A stretch of 64,000 nucleotides of DNA from Marinobacterium iners. Its GTDB lineage: Bacteria > Pseudomonadota > Gammaproteobacteria > Pseudomonadales > Balneatricaceae. The stretch is taken from assembly GCF_017310015.1 (NCBI RefSeq), contig NZ_CP022297.1, forward strand, positions 2,108,001-2,172,000. The letters run 5' to 3'. This document shows, piece by piece, positions 8,698 through 16,270 of this stretch. Every line of letters starts with the position of its first letter. Positions within the stretch are counted from its first letter, which is position 1. Both the position numbers and the translations under genes were made by a program. A model generated the notes under the pieces. That model was not told where the DNA came from. It saw nothing but the letters and a program-made list of their open reading frames with translations, and did no database searches.

Positions 8698-9039
8698 TCA
8701 CGCCTCATCCGCTGCCGCGTAAATCCAGCACTGTGTTCCAGACTTGAGTCGTGCCGCCACCCGCACGTAATCGTCAACCTCGTAATCATCCGCCTGTGCC
8801 AGCTCCGCATCCGTCAGCTCGAATACCGTGCCCTGCACTTCATCCGCAACATTCCCCGTGTGGCGCAGAATGGGATGAAACGCCTTGCCACTCTCACGCA
8901 GCACCCGCTCATCCGTGATTTCGACCTCACCAATGACATAGCCCTGCAAGGTATCGGGCTGACCGCTCAGCTCGCGGCCAAAGTTGGCGACCTGAACCGA
9001 TGGCTGTTGCAGGGTGCCGTAGGAGAACAGTGATGGCAT
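8698..9039 (-). CDS. Gamma-glutamylcyclotransferase (AIG2/GGCT-like)
   Basis: 113-residue small protein of the GGCT fold. The N-terminal FSYGTLQQPSVQ matches the YGTL substrate-binding loop, and the later FELTDAELAQADDYEVDDYVR matches the conserved region that holds the active glutamate. Such enzymes release 5-oxoproline from gamma-glutamyl compounds, but many small family members have no tested substrate. The start is supported by GGAG seven bases upstream. A second copy of its 3' end occurs at 10131-10167. Confidence 0.85.
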   Translation of the reverse strand: MPSLFSYGTLQQPSVQVANFGRELSGQPDTLQGYVIGEVEITDERVLRESGKAFHPILRHTGNVADEVQGTVFELTDAELAQADDYEVDDYVRVAARLKSGTQCWIYAAADEA

Positions 9040-9141
9040 GTTGTGACTCCGATAGTGCTATTGAGTTGTTTGAATGCTTGAATGCGCATCACCCTGCGCA
9101 TAGACTGAATCAGTGTACCGGATAGCCAATTGGGAGGCCCA

Positions 9142-9393
9142 ATGACCGAACTTTATAATACTGCCGCGCCCAAGAAGGCAACCAACCTGTCGATCAACAG
9201 CGACTTGCTGCGCAAAACACGCGAGCTGAATATAAACCTGTCGGCCACCCTGGAACAGGCACTCAGGGAAGAGCTATCAAAACGCAAAGCCACGCAATGG
9301 GTCGAGGAAAATCGCACCGCGATTCAACGCTACAATGACTTTGTCGAGCAACATGGATGCTTCGGTGACGAATTCAGGGAGTTTTACTGTTAA
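9142..9393 (+). CDS. ccdA: CcdA-family antitoxin
   Basis: 83-residue antitoxin with an N-terminal ribbon-helix-helix DNA-binding part (ATNLSINSDLLRKTRELN) and the C-terminal CcdB-binding signature W-x-EEN...FVEQHGCFGDEFREF, closely matching CcdA of plasmid F in layout. CcdA neutralises the gyrase poison CcdB and represses its own operon. The start at 9142 has GGGAGG just upstream; a TTG at 9130 is in frame. Immediately downstream only a deleted ccdB remnant is found, so the antitoxin is probably an orphan. Confidence 0.88.
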   Translation: MTELYNTAAPKKATNLSINSDLLRKTRELNINLSATLEQALREELSKRKATQWVEENRTAIQRYNDFVEQHGCFGDEFREFYC

Positions 9394-9410
9394 TCCCGCA
9401 AATCTCTTCT

Positions 9411-9506
9411 ATGCCCGAGAAACAACTGAAAAACCCGGTCGGCACCCTCGCGCATTTCAGAGACCAGATTATCGCGGCATTGGATCTGGCCGTTACAGGG
9501 ATTTGA
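9411..9506 (+). pseudogene. ccdB: ccdB toxin remnant with internal deletion
   Basis: A 31-codon frame starting at an ATG (9411) reads MPEKQLKNPVGTL, then AHFRDQIIAALDLAVTGI. This matches the usual C-terminus of CcdB toxins (…VGxLAxxRDxIIAALDxxxTGI). The N-terminal two thirds of a normal toxin of about 100 residues is missing. A short stretch at the ccdA stop (encoding SFTVNPAN in another frame) may be a trace of the toxin N-terminus. The gyrase-binding core cannot be encoded, so the toxin is presumed dead. Confidence 0.6.
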
Positions 9507-9593
9507 GCACAGGGCTAATAGAAGCAAGCAAAAGGGGCTCCCCCCTTTCACCTCAAGTTCAACCGCACGTAACAATCTAGTACAGATGGCCGC

Positions 9594-9995
9594 TCAACCC
9601 GGCAGCTTCTCGAACGTTGGCACCTCTTCTGACGCCTCTTCCCAGTGGGCCTTGCTGGACGAAAAGATGTGGGCCGTTGGCACTATGGACACCTCAGTGT
9701 CCAAAGACCCTGCCGGTACGATAAGCACACCGGCCATCTGAGTATTGGGCAAGGCCGAGCCACAGAATTTGCAAAAACACCTGCTGTGACGAGTACCCGG
9801 CAGCGTAAATAAGGTCACGGCATCGGCACCCGATAGCCAACTCAGCTTAGCCGATTGTGAAAACAGATTGGCCGCATGAGCCGACCCCGTATCTTTCTTG
9901 CAGTGCTGACAATGACAGAGGTAAAAACTGTCAAACGCCCCTTCTACCTTGAAGCGCACAGTGCCACACAAACAGGAACCAAGATGTTCGGTCAT
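9594..9995 (-). CDS. GFA / CENP-V-domain zinc protein
   Basis: 133-residue protein of the glutathione-dependent formaldehyde-activating enzyme fold. Zinc-binding cysteines are complete: C8-x-C10 (CLCG), C27-x-C29-x-x-C32 (CHCQHC) and C73-x-C75-x-x-C78 (CFCKFCG). Despite the family name, formaldehyde activation is not established for most members, so a specific reaction should not be assumed. The start has AAGGAGACGGTC directly before the ATG. Confidence 0.87.
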   Translation of the reverse strand: MTEHLGSCLCGTVRFKVEGAFDSFYLCHCQHCKKDTGSAHAANLFSQSAKLSWLSGADAVTLFTLPGTRHSRCFCKFCGSALPNTQMAGVLIVPAGSLDTEVSIVPTAHIFSSSKAHWEEASEEVPTFEKLPG

Positions 9996-10092
9996 GACCG
10001 TCTCCTTAGGTTAATCAATTCCGCCGGGTTGCCCCCCTTACTCTATGAACAGTTACTGGCTGCTAGCATAGCATCAGTAATACGATGAGATT

Positions 10093-10121
10093 GCGAACCG
10101 GCACACAACCAGCCGGTTCGC
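10093..10121. repeat. Perfect hairpin, second copy of the 8654-8694 element
   Basis: GCGAACCGGC (10093-10102) and GCCGGTTCGC (10112-10121) form a perfect 10-bp stem around ACACAACCA. The sequence aaccggcacacaa is shared with the hairpin downstream of the intact cyclotransferase gene, and the matching gene tail follows at 10131, so hairpin and tail were duplicated together. Confidence 0.7.
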
Positions 10122-10130
10122 GGCCCCTTA

Positions 10131-10253
10131 TCATGCTTCATCCACTGCCGCATAAATCCAGCACTGCGCCTCGATAATCTCAAGTTTGGATTGAAAATAA
10201 CGAATCAAATCCTCGCAAAACCAATAGCAGGGCGTTCTAAAATTAGTCGACAT
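10131..10253 (-). pseudogene. Chimeric 40-codon ORF: island start fused to a cyclotransferase tail
   Basis: An uninterrupted frame from an ATG at 10253 encodes 40 residues. The first 28 (MSTNFRTPCYWFCEDL onwards) resemble nothing I recognise. The last 12, QCWIYAAVDEA preceded by A, match the C-terminus of the gamma-glutamylcyclotransferase at 8698 (QCWIYAAADEA) at both protein and DNA level. The ORF follows the split GTPase gene by 17 bp on the same strand. It most likely marks the left junction of the acquired segment, where an island gene was joined in frame to a copy of the cyclotransferase 3' end. Whether it is expressed is unknown. Confidence 0.6.
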
Positions 10254-10270
10254 TTTTTGATCCAAGAGTG

Positions 10271-11073
10271 TTATTTCTTATAGCTGAACACGTCCTTAAA
10301 GGCAGATATAATTCGATCTGAATTCTCTGGGAAAATTACTTTCCCTTCATCCATATCGAAGAACTTTTCAAGAACAGCAATATATGCGTGGCCAACTGCT
10401 TCTGTAATGCCAACCGCAGTGGCGGCAGAAATGGCACCGCCGACCAATGTACCAGCTCCTGGAATGAACTTCAGGGCATTGGAAACCACTGTTTTTCCCA
10501 CTTGTGCAAGTGCGGTAACACCCATGATGCCAGTCAAAACAGATGTCATTCTTGATTTATCCGCGTCCAGCTCAAATTCTGTATTAATCTTATAAATCAT
10601 AGTGCTCTGTATTGCAGCGATGATTGGTGCATCTGATCCAGGGATAGGCGAAGCACCTGCGGTGCCCGCTGCAGCAGAAGCAAAATGAACAACAGTTGCG
10701 GCATCTGATTTCATTGCCTCAAGACGTTTTCGCATTTTTATACGCTGAGCTTTGATGAAAGCATTTTTTGCTGACTTTTTTCCTTCTGGAAATCGTTCCT
10801 CAGTAACCTCAGTCAAAGTATCCAATCCTTTGACCTCTACAACATAGTTTTCATCAATTTCATATGGCACCGAGTTAACGGAAACATAAGCACCACCTAT
10901 AAAGTCTTTATATTCTTTATCAATTATGCGCTGCGCTTCTTTAACAAATTCTTTTTCAGCGTTACCTGTAACTCGGGTAAAAACAACGACTGCCGGAATT
11001 TTTTGATCTGCCAACAAGCGGATCAACGTGATGTCACGATCTTCAACACGATCACTGCTCGCTTTAATACAAA
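10271..11073 (-). pseudogene. 3' part of an IS-interrupted GTPase gene (DUF697-like domain)
   Basis: This is the C-terminal two thirds of a GTPase split by the IS element at 11074-12727. Its reading frame continues from CIKASSDRVEDRD through PAVVVFTRV (near the G4 region, although a standard NKxD is not seen) to a C-terminal domain rich in glycine, alanine and hydrophobic residues. That domain resembles the DUF697 membrane-associated domain of YcjF-like GTPases. Removing the IS and one copy of the 5-bp target joins it in frame to 12733-13105, giving 391 residues. The DNA is clearly AT-richer than its surroundings, suggesting transfer. A frame opening inside the IS at 11107 might express this half alone, without the nucleotide-binding site. 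Confidence 0.85.
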
Positions 11074-12727
11074 CCTGAATCAGTGACTTCACCCGCTGTT
11101 GCAGCACCCAGCACTGAAGACGACCTCGCTCTTTAACACAGCTCGATCTTATCTAACGTGTACCGGGTTAATCTACGCCACTGCAGCATCGATCATGCTT
11201 CTCACCGCAGTATTTCGTCTCGATTCTGTCTGCAGGCCAAGGCATACCCTGCCATGCATGGCGCTCGGGCGTGTGGCTATTTTGAATGGCTGTAAATCCG
11301 ACAGTCCGGATCAGGCCAGCCCGTAGACGCGACTGAATGCCCCGAAACCGGGACAATGTCGTCCGAAGCGCAGGTGGAGACGACGACCGCTGCTGACTAA
11401 GCGACAGGCCATATACATCAGTTCCTGAATCACGGTTTTCAGCCGCCGACGCTTGGCCGGATGACGCACCGGTGCATCCGGCCCCAATAGCGCGTTCTGT
11501 CCCATCCAACGCAGTATGTTGTAGCCCAGTACGGCAAAGGCTATGACCAGGTCGTTGGTATCGAACTTCCCTGACGGCAAACGTTCGAGATCCAGATCAG
11601 TCTTGAACTCACTGTGGAACTGTTCGCTGGTGGCGTGATCCTGGTAGAGCGCAATGACCTTGGCGTTATCTGCTGCGTCCGATGTGAGTGAAGTCGTCCA
11701 GCCCTCCAGGCTGACCTCCGGCTCCAAAAACAGCTGTCCTGAACTGTCACTCTGGCGCACCGTCACCTTGACGATCAGGCGGTCGTCCGTGCCATCCAGC
11801 GGTTCGCTTACCAGCGTTTCCATTTTGCCCGGTCGGGTATGGCACCAAAGTGCGCCGGCCGCATGAGCCTTGTCGACCCAGGCCAGTCCATCTTGTGAGC
11901 GGGGGTTCCACTTAATCAGGTAGTCTGCCCCGTGCGCACGGAAGTACCCCCGGTTCTCGGCGGCATCATGGGCGCTGTCAAGACGTACCAGTAGCGGTGC
12001 ATCGGTCAGCTCTCGGACTCGAGGCAGCACCCGGTCGAGGGTGTGAATAAACTCTTTATTGGCATGTTGGTTACCCGGTCGCAGCTCACAGCCCAGACAC
12101 CAGCCCTCCGTGCCCAGGTAGGCCGCGATGGGGGCATAACCGTCATGCCCCTTGTAGGTATAGGCCACGCCCTCTTTTTTACTGTTGCTGTTGTCCATGG
12201 GAAACACGTCCATATCCAGTGGCACGTGCCCGGTGGTGAGTGTGCCGATAGGCACCGAAGCGTTACACAGAAACTCGACGCTGGCCTCATCCAATAACGG
12301 GATCAGTGCGCGGGCATCTTCATCAAAGCGCTGACGCAGCCGGGCCGATGAAGGTGATTGCTTGATGCCCATGGCCGCTTTGAAGAAGGGATCATGGCGT
12401 GCGTGCTCGACCGCTTCGAAGTCGCTCTTGCCAAGGCAAATCAACCCCAGGTAGGTACGGATGAGGTCGATGTTGGCGATGCCATGGCGCTTGACGATGG
12501 AGCGCGAGGTCTTAGCCAGAGAGGTCATCCTGTTCACGCTGTGCCCAACCAGCGCCAGACCACCGTGGGGTGTGATAATCTCGGTTTTTGACTGTTCAAG
12601 CTTGAAGGTACGCATAGTCAGATATCACTGCCTGGGTGAATCGAGAATGGCGTCCATATTACCGCCGCAGGCCGCGTGGTTACAGTGTTGTAGAGGTGTG
12701 AGTGGGGTTGTAAGTCACGGAATCAGG
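11074..12727 (-). mobile_element. Complete IS1380-family insertion sequence
   Basis: A 1654-bp element with imperfect terminal inverted repeats: the left end begins CCTGAATCAGTGACTTCACC and the right end, read on the minus strand, begins CCTGATTCCGTGACTTACA. It is flanked by an identical 5-bp target duplication ACAAA (11069-11073 and 12728-12732). Length, CCTG ends and the single DDE transposase fit IS1380. Clean duplications and an intact transposase point to a fairly recent insertion. It disrupts a GTPase gene. Confidence 0.95.
11311..12615 (-). CDS. IS1380-family transposase
   Basis: 434-residue DDE transposase of the IS4/IS1380 superfamily. Candidate catalytic acids are in PLDMDVFPMDNS (near residue 135), LLVRLDSAHDAAEN (near 215) and the Y-x-x-R-like region ATSEQFHSEFKTDLDLERLPSG (near 335), typical of the family. 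The frame is intact and starts at an ATG 112 bp inside the element's right end, so the enzyme is probably functional. It is transcribed in the same direction as the gene it interrupts. Confidence 0.95.
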   Translation of the reverse strand: MRTFKLEQSKTEIITPHGGLALVGHSVNRMTSLAKTSRSIVKRHGIANIDLIRTYLGLICLGKSDFEAVEHARHDPFFKAAMGIKQSPSSARLRQRFDEDARALIPLLDEASVEFLCNASVPIGTLTTGHVPLDMDVFPMDNSNSKKEGVAYTYKGHDGYAPIAAYLGTEGWCLGCELRPGNQHANKEFIHTLDRVLPRVRELTDAPLLVRLDSAHDAAENRGYFRAHGADYLIKWNPRSQDGLAWVDKAHAAGALWCHTRPGKMETLVSEPLDGTDDRLIVKVTVRQSDSSGQLFLEPEVSLEGWTTSLTSDAADNAKVIALYQDHATSEQFHSEFKTDLDLERLPSGKFDTNDLVIAFAVLGYNILRWMGQNALLGPDAPVRHPAKRRRLKTVIQELMYMACRLVSSGRRLHLRFGRHCPGFGAFSRVYGLA

Positions 12728-13105
12728 ACAAACCCAACCAATGTGAGGAATTTCACTGAAATCCTCAGCCTTATCAATGGCTTGCTTGAATTCATTTTCT
12801 AGAGAATTCATAGTGCGTTGGTAGTCTTTAGCTTCAATCCCCTTAGTATCCCAAAGACAAATTCCTTTTTCGGGGATAGTAACTTTTTCAAGGTGCTGAG
12901 TAACAGGCTTTCCTGCCCCAGCTTTAACGACTTCCTCCCCAAAAATAGCGTTGATTAAGGTGCTTTTTCCTACACCACTGGCCCCACAAATAATGATATT
13001 GCATTTATCTTTTTCTTTTAATGCTTTAGCTTTAGCCTTGTCGTGATAATATTCATTATTTTCCTCGTTGTAGCTATCACCAAGGAAATCAATATAATCG
13101 CTCAT
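12728..13105 (-). pseudogene. 5' part of the IS-interrupted GTPase gene
   Basis: Encodes the nucleotide-binding half: P-loop GASGVGKST at residues 41-49, a KPVTQ stretch near 66-70 where the switch I threonine is expected, and the G3 motif WDTKG at 85-89. The native sequence runs to about Cys126 (…HIGWVC), after which the frame enters the IS end and stops at 12680. It belongs to the Era-like P-loop GTPases that carry a C-terminal DUF697 domain. The N-terminal half retains the Walker motif but lacks the rest of the G domain, so activity alone is doubtful. Confidence 0.85.
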
Positions 13106-13379
13106 TGCTTTCTTCTCCGTATCACTTCAGTTAATGGTGAGAATTATTGCTTATGACTTATGGGTGGCTCTCTAGTTGTCTCCGCTAACTGTATGAAAAT
13201 AAAAATTACAAGGCCACACCGCAACCGGTGACAGTCACCCACAACACGAGACATAACACGAGAAAGGAAACAATGAACCGATAAAATATTGAAGCTGCAA
13301 ACCATCCCGGTCATCGACCCATCCTCTTTTCCCTGTCGTTGTGGCTGCCGACTTCCCGCTGGCAGAGTTCAAATATGCC
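13106..13379. other. Gene-free spacer at the right side of the GTPase region
   Basis: This AT-rich 274-bp stretch holds the presumed promoter of the minus-strand GTPase gene and the 3' flank of the MocR gene. I see no convincing ORF, attachment-site repeat or tRNA fragment that would mark an integration boundary. Confidence 0.5.
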
Positions 13380-14804
13380 TCATTTGTTGCCTGTTGCCAA
13401 CAGCTCGGGCAACTGGTTCAGCGCGGCCAAACGCTTGCGATCCCAGGGGTGAGCGTAGCTGATGCGCAGGCAGTGTTTGAACAGGCCGGATACCGAGAAC
13501 AGCGGGCCCGGGGTGATGACGATGCCCTGCTTCAGCGCGCGGGGGTAGCAGGCCAGCGTATCGAATGTATTGGGCAGTTCTACCCAGACGGCCAGGCCAC
13601 CAGTGGGCCTGCTGACGCGCAGGTCGATTGGCCAGGCGTTGAGGGCGGCGATCAGTTGGTCGCGGCGCTGGTGCAGGGCGTTCCGCTGGCGGCGCAGGTG
13701 GGTGGCAAGGCCGCCATCGGCCATGTAGTCGGCTACGCCCTGTTGCAGGGTGCGGCTGCTGGCCAGTTGGGTGACCAGTTTCAGGTGCAGGATACGGGCG
13801 TGCCAGCGGCCACCGGCGATCCACCCCAGACGCAGGTCACGCGACAGGGACTTTGAGAACGAGCTGCACAGAATCACGCGGTCATCACCGTCCAGCGCCT
13901 TTAGCGGGTCGGGCGGGCTGCCCAGCGCGGTGTCGGCATAGATGTCATCTTCGATGATAGCCAGATCATGGCGTTCGGCCAGCGCCAGCAGGTGCTGCCG
14001 GGCTGCAGTGGGCATCAGTGCGCCACTCGGGGTGGCAAACGCGGGCGAGACGATGCAGGCCTTGACCGGCCAACGCTGCAGTACCGCGTCCATTGCGTCC
14101 ATATCCATGCCGGTGTCTGCACCCGCAGGGACTTCCACCACCTGCAGTTGCAGCTGTTCCAGCAGTTGCAGCACACCGTAAAACCCGGGGGACTCGACGG
14201 CCACCACATCACCAGGCTTACAGCAGGCCATCAACGCCAGAAACAGGGCATGCTGACAGCCCGAGGTAATGCAAAGCTGATCCGCTGCGGCGGCCCAGCC
14301 GCGACGGGCATAGTGCAGCGCCAACTGCTCGCGCAGGCTGATCGACCCGGCGGGCTCATCATAATACTGGTAATCGTCACCGCGCTGACGCCGCAATGCC
14401 CGTCCGATGCTGCGGTTCAGCGCCACGATGCCGGCCGGCAGCTCGCCCGCATTCAGGTCAGGCAGCAGGTCAAAGGCGGCACTGCGCTGCATGATATCCA
14501 GCAGCAGATCACTCACGCTCACGGGCCGTGGCGGCTGAATGACTCGGGCATGACCGGGCGCGCCCTGTTGCTCGCCGGGCGGCGCTGGCCTCAGGGTGAC
14601 AAAGTAGCCGGCCTTGGGACGCGCTTCCAGCCAGCCCTGGGCCTCCAGTCGCTGCAGCGCATGCTGCACCGTGGCCTTCGACAGGCGGTGCTCACGGCAC
14701 AGGGTACGGATCGACGGCAGGCGTTCACCCAGCCGCCAGCGCTGCTCCTGAATGCCCTGCAGCAGCCAGTGTTCCAGCTGCCGATAGCGATAATCCGATG
14801 TCAT
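13380..14804 (-). CDS. MocR/PdxR-family regulator (GntR HTH fused to aminotransferase fold)
   Basis: About 474 residues: an N-terminal winged helix-turn-helix of GntR type (residues 1-75; GERLPSIRTLCREHRLSKATV) joined to a class I aminotransferase domain. The PLP lysine is expected in SSFSKSLSRDLRLGW, and the substrate-binding region around TSGCQHAL and VESPGFYG is intact. MocR proteins sense PLP or amino compounds and typically control an adjacent gene. It is divergent from ccoG, an unusual partner. The start at 14804 is preferred because the alternative ATG at 14819 overlaps tandem TGTACC repeats that look like an operator. Confidence 0.9.
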   Translation of the reverse strand: MTSDYRYRQLEHWLLQGIQEQRWRLGERLPSIRTLCREHRLSKATVQHALQRLEAQGWLEARPKAGYFVTLRPAPPGEQQGAPGHARVIQPPRPVSVSDLLLDIMQRSAAFDLLPDLNAGELPAGIVALNRSIGRALRRQRGDDYQYYDEPAGSISLREQLALHYARRGWAAAADQLCITSGCQHALFLALMACCKPGDVVAVESPGFYGVLQLLEQLQLQVVEVPAGADTGMDMDAMDAVLQRWPVKACIVSPAFATPSGALMPTAARQHLLALAERHDLAIIEDDIYADTALGSPPDPLKALDGDDRVILCSSFSKSLSRDLRLGWIAGGRWHARILHLKLVTQLASSRTLQQGVADYMADGGLATHLRRQRNALHQRRDQLIAALNAWPIDLRVSRPTGGLAVWVELPNTFDTLACYPRALKQGIVITPGPLFSVSGLFKHCLRISYAHPWDRKRLAALNQLPELLATGNK

Positions 14805-14810
14805 GCCGTT

Positions 14811-14826
14811 TGTACCCATCTGTACC
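14811..14826. promoter_or_regulatory. Tandem TGTACC repeats between the MocR gene and ccoG
   Basis: TGTACC occurs at 14811-14816 and again at 14821-14826, exactly 10 bp apart, so both lie on one face of the helix. MocR regulators studied elsewhere bind direct repeats, so this is a plausible autoregulatory operator. Binding is inferred, not shown. Confidence 0.4.
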
Positions 14827-14911
14827 GATTTATTTTTATTTTTTTATACCTGAACCTGTTGCGAGTACAAGCGTAATCTTGCCCGGTCAACAATTCAGGG
14901 GACCGCCCAGC

Positions 14912-16270
14912 ATGGAAAAGATACCTGTCGTTCAAGACTACACCCCGCCCTACGCCCGCGATGGCAAATTTCATGTGCGGCTGACCGAGGGCCGCTTTCA
15001 GACCCTGCGCCGACTGAGCAGCTGGCCGATGATCGCGCTGTTTTTCGGGCTGGTGTGGGTGCAGGTGGATGGACAGCCCTGGCTGCTGTTTTCGTTTGCG
15101 CAGCGACAGATCATACTGTTCGGCCATGCCCTGTCCTGGCATGACCTGCCACTATTGGCCGGACTGATGATTGCCGGAGCCTGCCTGCTGTTTTTCATGG
15201 CGGTAGCCTGGGGACGGGTGTGGTGCGGGTTTGCCTGTCCGCAAAGCATCTGGACCTGGCTGTTCATTCGTATCGAGGATTTCACCGAGGGCCGGGCCAG
15301 TGAGCGTGCCCGCGCCGAAGGCAAACCGCTCGGCGGCACACGCCTGCTGCGCCGTATCGCCAAACACCTGCTCTGGATCGGGCTGTCGCTGCTGACGGCG
15401 CTCACCTTTACCGGTTATTTCATCCCGATGCGTGAGCTGGTCAGCGATGCGGTGCAGCTGCAACTGACGGCGGGTATCACCGGCTGGCTGATCATCATGG
15501 CCGGCCTGACCTACGCCAATGCGGGGTTGGTGCGTGAAAAAATCTGCCTGCATGCCTGCCCCTACTCTCGTTTTCAGGGGGTGATGTTCGACCGCGCCAC
15601 GCGTACCGTCAGCTATGACACGCGCCGTGGCGAACCCCGCGCCAGCCTGCGCAACGCCGATCTGAACAGCGGCGATTGCGTAGACTGCGGCCTGTGCGTA
15701 CAGGTGTGCCCGACCGGGATTGATATTCGTGATGGCCTGCAGGCCGCGTGTATCGACTGCGCTGCCTGCATTGATGCCTGTGATACGGTGATGACCAAAC
15801 TGAACCGGCCCACAGGGCTGATCCGTTTCGCCTCCGAGGCGCAGCTGGAGGGCGAACGCTCGCCTCTGATACGCGCGCGTCTGGCAGGCTATGGCGCGGT
15901 CATGCTGGTCGCCTTTGGTGCCGTGCTGTACGGCTTCACCGGCACCACCAGTCTGCTGGTGGAGATCCGTCGTGACCGTGGCGCACTGTTTACCCAGCAG
16001 GACGAGAACACCGTCTGCAACCACTACCGGGTCAAGGTGGAAGGCTTTACCCGTCAGCCGGAACAGGTCAGGGTTGCGGTGCAGGGGCCGGGCGCATTTG
16101 AGTTGTTCGGGCCCGAATTGATCGATCTGACCGACAACAACGCCAGCTGGCTCTCGTATCGGGTGTGTGCCGAAGACTTCGATCTGCCCCGCGCCAATCT
16201 GGACTTCCACTTCACCGGCCAGACCGGATCAGCCCGCAAGCAGACCACGTTTTTAACGCGGGGGATTTGA
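14912..16270 (+). CDS. ccoG: Cytochrome c oxidase accessory protein CcoG (FixG/RdxA)
   Basis: 452-residue membrane-bound ferredoxin-like protein. CcoG acts in cbb3-oxidase assembly as a cupric reductase that supplies Cu(I). It has several transmembrane segments in the first half, CGFACPQ and CLHACPY motifs, and a 2x[4Fe-4S] domain: CVDCGLCVQVCP followed by CIDCAACIDACD. A C-terminal immunoglobulin-like domain follows. ORF extension upstream to 14798 is unlikely; the ATG at 14912 follows CAGGGG. No ccoNOPQ or ccoI genes are present in the window. The 3' end overlaps pqqH by 18 bp, tail to tail. Confidence 0.95.
   Translation: MEKIPVVQDYTPPYARDGKFHVRLTEGRFQTLRRLSSWPMIALFFGLVWVQVDGQPWLLFSFAQRQIILFGHALSWHDLPLLAGLMIAGACLLFFMAVAWGRVWCGFACPQSIWTWLFIRIEDFTEGRASERARAEGKPLGGTRLLRRIAKHLLWIGLSLLTALTFTGYFIPMRELVSDAVQLQLTAGITGWLIIMAGLTYANAGLVREKICLHACPYSRFQGVMFDRATRTVSYDTRRGEPRASLRNADLNSGDCVDCGLCVQVCPTGIDIRDGLQAACIDCAACIDACDTVMTKLNRPTGLIRFASEAQLEGERSPLIRARLAGYGAVMLVAFGAVLYGFTGTTSLLVEIRRDRGALFTQQDENTVCNHYRVKVEGFTRQPEQVRVAVQGPGAFELFGPELIDLTDNNASWLSYRVCAEDFDLPRANLDFHFTGQTGSARKQTTFLTRGI

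Noticed and set aside
11073..12733. Programmed frameshift or two separate GTPase genes
   Set aside because: The two halves are separated by a complete IS with a target duplication and rejoin in frame when it is removed.
9142..13105. Phage-defence island
   Set aside because: The segment has a toxin-antitoxin remnant, a GTPase and an IS, but no recognised defence nuclease, restriction, CBASS, retron or similar gene.
15152..16210. Long open frame opposite ccoG, and similar ones opposite exaC, glnS and pqqE
   Set aside because: All lie within well-supported genes on the other strand, and their translated sequences are low in hydrophobic-core patterns and match no family.
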